From the NCBI RefSeq assembly GCF_000009765.2, contig NC_003155.5:5642001-5706000 (forward strand): a stretch of 64,000 nucleotides of DNA, read 5' to 3'. A program made the position numbers and the translations under genes. Within the stretch, counting starts at the first letter, position 1; each line of letters opens with the position of its first letter. Under the pieces are notes generated by a model. It saw only the letters and a list, made by a program, of their open reading frames with translations. It searched no databases and had not been told where the DNA came from. This DNA is from Streptomyces avermitilis MA-4680 = NBRC 14893. Lineage in GTDB: Bacteria > Actinomycetota > Actinomycetes > Streptomycetales > Streptomycetaceae. Shown piece after piece: positions 60,290 to 64,000 of the stretch.

Positions 60290-61667
60290 CGCCCTTGGCC
60301 ATCCACCGGTCCGGTCGGGCCTCCCGTCGCCCCGTCCGGGACCGGTCCGCCTGCGCGTGCAGCAGCGCCGCCGCCTCGCCGGCGTCCCGCAGGCGCGCCG
60401 TCACCGTCTTGTTCGCCCCCGTGTCCACATGCACGTCGGCGACCTTCTTGAAGCGCGCCCACGGCCCCTGTTCCAGCCGTACGCTCTGCACCTTCGCGTG
60501 CGGGACGAGCGCCAGTCTGCGGCGCAGCAGGCCGTGCCGGGCCGCGAAGACCGTGTCCGTGACGGCGAGCCCGTATCCCCGCCACCACAGCGGCACGCAC
60601 CACCCCGCCCGCCGCGGCGGGCGCGGCAGCGAGCGCGGCACGGTCACCCCCGGCAGCACCCGGGCGATCACGGCCTCGGCCGCCTCGCGCGGAGCGACGG
60701 GCACGAGGACGGAGTTCGACGACCCCGCCACGTCCAGCTCCACCCGCACCCACCCACGCCGCCGCCACAGCAGCGGCTCCACGATCCGCACGGTCTGTAC
60801 GCGTCCCGGCGGCACCGTCTCGTGCGTACGGTCGAGGAGGCCGTGGTCGATGCGCAGCCCGTCCGGCGATTCGCCCACCGTCCAGTCGTACTCCCCGAGG
60901 AAGCGCCCCACGCTGCTCGCGCCCGCCGCGCCGAGCAGCGGCAGCCCGGTCGCCAGGACCGTCCACACGCTGTGGGTGCCGAACCACAGCAGCGGCGGTA
61001 CGACGACGGCGGCGAGCAGCGAACCCCAGGTGGCGCCGGTGAGCAGCACGGACACGGCGAGCTTGCCCGGCGGCACGTGCAGCAGCTGTCGTACCGGGGC
61101 CTCGCCCACCTCGTGCGCGGTCTCCGGTGCGAAACCGGCCGCGCGGGCGAGCAGTTCGGCGCGCAGGGCACGTGCCTCGCCCTCGCCCAGGTAGGCCAGT
61201 TCGTCCTTCTTGTCCGTCCCGACGACGTCGAGTTTCAGCTTGGCGACGCCGGCGACCCGGGCCAGCAGCGGCTGGGTGACGTCGACGGCCTGGAGCCGGT
61301 CCAGCCGGATGTGCGCGGTGCGGCGGAACAACAGGCCGGTGCGGATGCGCAGTTCGGAGTCGGTGACCGCGAAGTGGGTGAACCACCAGGTGAGGAAGCC
61401 GTAGAGGGAGGCGGCGGGTATGAGTACGGCAAGCCCGATGAGCAGCATGGTCGTGGTGAGTCTGGTCAGCTGCTCCTGGGCCGCGTTGGGGTCGTGCACC
61501 GCCCAGCCGACGAGCACGGCGACCGGCGCCCACGCCCGCCGGAACGGGGTCACGGGATGCAGCCGCCGTTCGTCCAGCGGCCTCTCCCCGCCCGCCGCCG
61601 GCTTCTCCCCGCCCGCCGCCGCCGGCGGCCCGTCCGCACTCACGGCCATCGGCTTCTCCGCGCTCAC
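60276..61667 (-). CDS. Bacterial PH domain (bPH2/YdbT-like) membrane protein
   Basis: 463 residues from GTG 61667, whose GTGA overlaps the stop of the next gene upstream. Three bPH2 units are separated by membrane helices ([56 protein letters not shown]). Repeat signatures: [40 protein letters not shown] and [20 protein letters not shown]. The family is called YdbT or DUF304; a role in envelope stress is suggested for Bacillus relatives. Works with the PH protein encoded just upstream. Confidence 0.88.
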
Positions 61668-62185
61668 AGCCCCGCCGATCGGGCCTGGCCCAGCTCCGTG
61701 AGCCGGTCCCGCAGCCGCTCCGCCTCGGCCGGGTCGAGCCCCGGGATGCGCGCGTCCGTCGCCGCGGCGGCCGTGTGCAGCTGCACGCTCGCCAGCCCGA
61801 AGTGCCGTTCGACGGGCCCGGAGGTCACCTCGACGAGCTGCATGCGCCCGTACGGCACCACGGTCTCCTCGCGGAACAGCACCCCCCGGCTGATCAGCAG
61901 GTCGTCCGCGCGTTCGGCGTACCGCCAGGAGCGCCAGTTACGGCCGAGCATGACCCAGCCCCACGCCATCAGGACCGGCGGCAGCAGCGCGAAGGCCGCC
62001 CAGCCGGGTCCGGCGAGCAGTCCCAGCAGCAGGCCGACGCCGATGGTCAGCAGCCCCAGCCACACCACCAGCAACAGCCGTCGCATCCGCAGCAGGCCCG
62101 GCGGCAGTCCGGTCCAGACCGGCTCGGGCCCCGATCCGCCGGTGGTCGCGGTGTTCCCCGCGTTTTGGGCGCTCCCCGTTTCCAT
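61664..62185 (-). CDS. PH domain-containing membrane protein (YdbS-like)
   Basis: 173 residues. Two adjacent membrane helices ([39 protein letters not shown]) are followed by one bPH2 domain ([40 protein letters not shown]). It pairs with the larger YdbT-like protein through a GTGA overlap, as YdbS-YdbT pairs do in Bacillus. Divergent from nuoD2 with only 31 bp between start codons. Confidence 0.88.
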
Positions 62186-62191
62186 GCCGCA

Positions 62192-62197
62192 AGCGTA
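62192..62197 (-). promoter_or_regulatory. Putative -10 (TACGCT) for leaderless PH-protein mRNA
   Basis: On the minus strand TACGCT is followed by 6 nt and the ATG at 62185. The same 31-bp gap must also serve nuoD2 in the other direction. Confidence 0.35.
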
Positions 62198-62216
62198 CGT
62201 ACGAGAGACTGTTCCC

Positions 62217-63368
62217 ATGACTCCCACGACGGAGACCATGGTCGGTATCGGCGGCGCCGCGGAGAGCACCGACATGGTGCTCAACATCGGGCCCCAGCAC
62301 CCGTCCACGCACGGCGTGCTGCGGCTGCGGCTCGTGCTCGACGGCGAGCGCATCCAGCACGCGGAGCCGGTCATCGGCTATATGCACCGCGGCGCGGAGA
62401 AGCTCTTCGAAGCGCGCGACTACCGCCAGATCATCATGCTCGCCAACCGCCACGACTGGCTGTCCGCCTTCTCGAACGAGCTGGGCGTGGTCCTCGCCGT
62501 GGAGCGGATGCTCGGCATGGAGGTGCCCGAGCGCGCGGTGTGGACGCGTACGCTCCTCGCCGAGCTGAACCGGGTCCTGAACCACCTGATGTTCCTGGGG
62601 TCGTACCCCCTGGAGCTGGGCGGGATCACCCCGATCTTCTACGCCTTCACGGAGCGCGAGGAGCTCCAGCACGTGATGGAGGAGATCTCCGGCGGCCGCA
62701 TGCACTACATGTTCAACCGGGTCGGTGGCCTCAAGGAGGACCTTCCGGCCGGATGGGCCACGCGTGCGCGTGCCTGCGTCGCCGCCCTGCGCTCGCGCCT
62801 GGACGTGTACGACGACCTGGTGCTCGGCAACGAGATCTTCCGCGGTCGCACGCGGGGCGTGGGCGTCCTCACGCCGGAGGCCGTCCACGCGTACGGGGTG
62901 AGCGGACCGATCGCGCGCGGCTCCGGGGTGGACTTCGACCTGCGCCGCGACGAGCCGTATCTCGCTTACGGGGAACTCCAGGACACCCTGAAGGTCGTCA
63001 CCCGGCAGGAGGGCGACTGTCTCGCCCGCTTCGAGTGCCTGCTGGAGCAGACGCACAACGCGCTCGACCTGGCCGACGCCTGCCTCGACCGGCTGGCCGA
63101 GCTGCCGCCCGGACCGATCAACCAGCGCCTGCCGAAGGTCCTCAAGGCACCCGAGGGCCACACGTACGCCTGGACCGAGAACCCGCTGGGCATCAACGGC
63201 TACTACCTGGTCAGCAAGGGCGAGAAGACGCCGTACCGGCTGAAGCTGCGCTCCGCCTCGTTCAACAACATCCAGGCGCTGACCGAACTGCTGCCCGGCA
63301 CGCTGGTCGCGGACATGGTGGCGATCCTGGGCTCACTGTTCTTCGTGGTCGGCGACATCGACAAGTAG
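62217..63368 (+). CDS. nuoD: NADH-quinone oxidoreductase subunit D paralogue
   Basis: 383 residues. Complex I 49-kDa family: [59 protein letters not shown] and the quinone-site ending [20 protein letters not shown] ... GDIDK. It is encoded alone; no other nuo gene lies in the window, as with the second nuoD of other Streptomyces (nuoD2). It is about 50 residues shorter than typical NuoD. It may assemble into an alternative complex or be a relict. The 3' end overlaps the convergent methyltransferase gene by 36 bp. Confidence 0.92.
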
Positions 63369-64000
63369 GCCCCTCAGCCGCCTCATCTGCCCGTTCGACA
63401 TGCCAACGGGCTGAAGCAGCCAGCCGAAGTCGCCCAGGCCGCCGGGCGCGGTCAGCTCGGCGGCCGCCCCGGCGCCCGCGAGGGCACGTACGTACGCCGC
63501 AGGGTCCGTGCTCGCCAGGGACAGCGGCGGGCGCTCCCCGCTCACGCCCAGCGCGCGCAGGGCGTCCCGCTGGCTCAGCAGCCGGGCCCCCGGCAGCGCG
63601 CACGCGTCCAGGGCGACGTGCGCGGTGAGGTCGCACGAGCCGTCCGGTACGGGGAGGGTCTCCCGGCCCTCCCGGAAGCCGGTCAGCGTCCCGAAGGGCG
63701 GGCGCGTGTCCACGAAGTGGGCGTAGTCGACGGCGACCGCCAGACCGCGGTGGACGGTGCCGACGGCCGAGGCCCAGGCGATGTCCCTGGGGAGACCGAT
63801 CTCGGCCCGCAGGCCCTCCTCGGGGGCAGGGGGCCACCAGCGCGTCAGCCACTGCGACTCCGCCCCCGCGACGGGCTCCCCGTGGCGCTCGGTCCCGTCG
63901 TCCCGTACGAGAACCAGCCGGGCTACGCCCGCGGAGTCCACCTCCGCCACCTCCACCGGCACGTTGTCCAGCCACTCGTTGGCGAACAGGAGGCCGGTGA
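63333..64000 (-). CDS. MidA-type SAM-dependent methyltransferase, C-terminal part (5' end outside window)
   Basis: The frame is open to the window edge ([20 protein letters not shown] at the edge), so only the C-terminal 222 residues are seen. [10 protein letters not shown] is the signature of the MidA/NDUFAF7 family, which methylates an arginine in a complex I subunit in mitochondria. [20 protein letters not shown] and [13 protein letters not shown] are the usual following blocks. A location next to nuoD2, the bacterial relative of the known NDUFS2 substrate, is striking. The end overlaps nuoD2 by 36 bp, tail to tail. Confidence 0.85.

Noticed and set aside
60253-61533. 426-codon minus-strand frame ([16 protein letters not shown]...)
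   Set aside because: Shadow of the PH-domain gene in another frame on the same strand; no domain match.

Overview
The window is a GC-rich (roughly 70 percent or more), gene-dense piece of actinobacterial chromosome. Everything points to Streptomyces: frequent GTG starts, an MFS-thymidylate kinase fusion beside topA and a DNA polymerase III delta prime gene, a SARP regulator with an NTPase and repeat domain, XRE/DUF397/ATPase regulator sets, a TipA-type regulator with its typical operator, and a lone nuoD paralogue. Taxonomy is inferred from gene content, not from a search.

Layout. (1) 0-8.2 kb: conserved replication block: topA 3' end, MFS-tmk fusion, holB-like delta prime, then a secreted tripeptidyl-aminopeptidase-type lipoprotein. 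(2) 8.3-10.7 kb: tRNA-Thr(CGT) occupied by the 3' remnant of a tyrosine integrase. The remnant is cut off by a frameshifted IS4-like transposase fragment, followed by a large imperfect inverted repeat, a small secreted peptide and an orphan protein. This is the scar of an integrative element. (3) 10.8-16.2 kb: accessory regulatory region with two GAF-ANTAR proteins, a GNAT-like protein, a short ANTAR protein and three tiny hydrophobic membrane proteins, one with a TTA second codon, plus a 16-bp minisatellite. (4) 16.3-26.2 kb: glycosyltransferase, large SARP-type regulator, stand-alone family A DNA polymerase, a Clp-N gene broken by two frameshifts, a DUF2786 protein and two lipoproteins separated by a 25-bp tandem array. 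(5) 26.2-28.8 kb: divergent operons for zinc-free ribosomal proteins S14, L28 / L33, L31B, S18 with a CobW-like protein, around a Zur-like operator. (6) 29-36.3 kb: DUF397, ATPase and XRE genes, aldehyde dehydrogenase, DinB protein, PadR regulator and a DrrAB-type ABC exporter. (7) 36.3-43.9 kb: glutamate decarboxylase plus CLC transporter (a likely acid-stress pair), TipA-like regulator, YbjQ protein, DedA protein, ThrE-type exporter and pyrophosphatase. (8) 43.9-64 kb: dacB, zinc metalloprotease, tilS, hpt, ftsH, folE; then on the minus strand folP, NTF2-like, folB, folK, DUF3180; a LysX/MprF-like lysyltransferase, an esterase, a coiled-coil protein, two PH-domain proteins, nuoD2 and the end of a MidA-type methyltransferase.

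How the parts work together. Blocks 1 and 8 are ordinary core housekeeping (replication, tRNA modification, purine salvage, membrane proteolysis, folate). Block 5 is a zinc-sparing programme: under zinc starvation Zur would release the operator, and cysteine-poor ribosomal proteins would replace zinc-binding ones. Its CobW-like member keeps CxCC and a His-rich repeat but has lost the visible GTPase motifs. Many genes have a TANNNT hexamer 6-7 nt before ATG, suggesting leaderless transcripts. Strong hairpins separate most transcription units.
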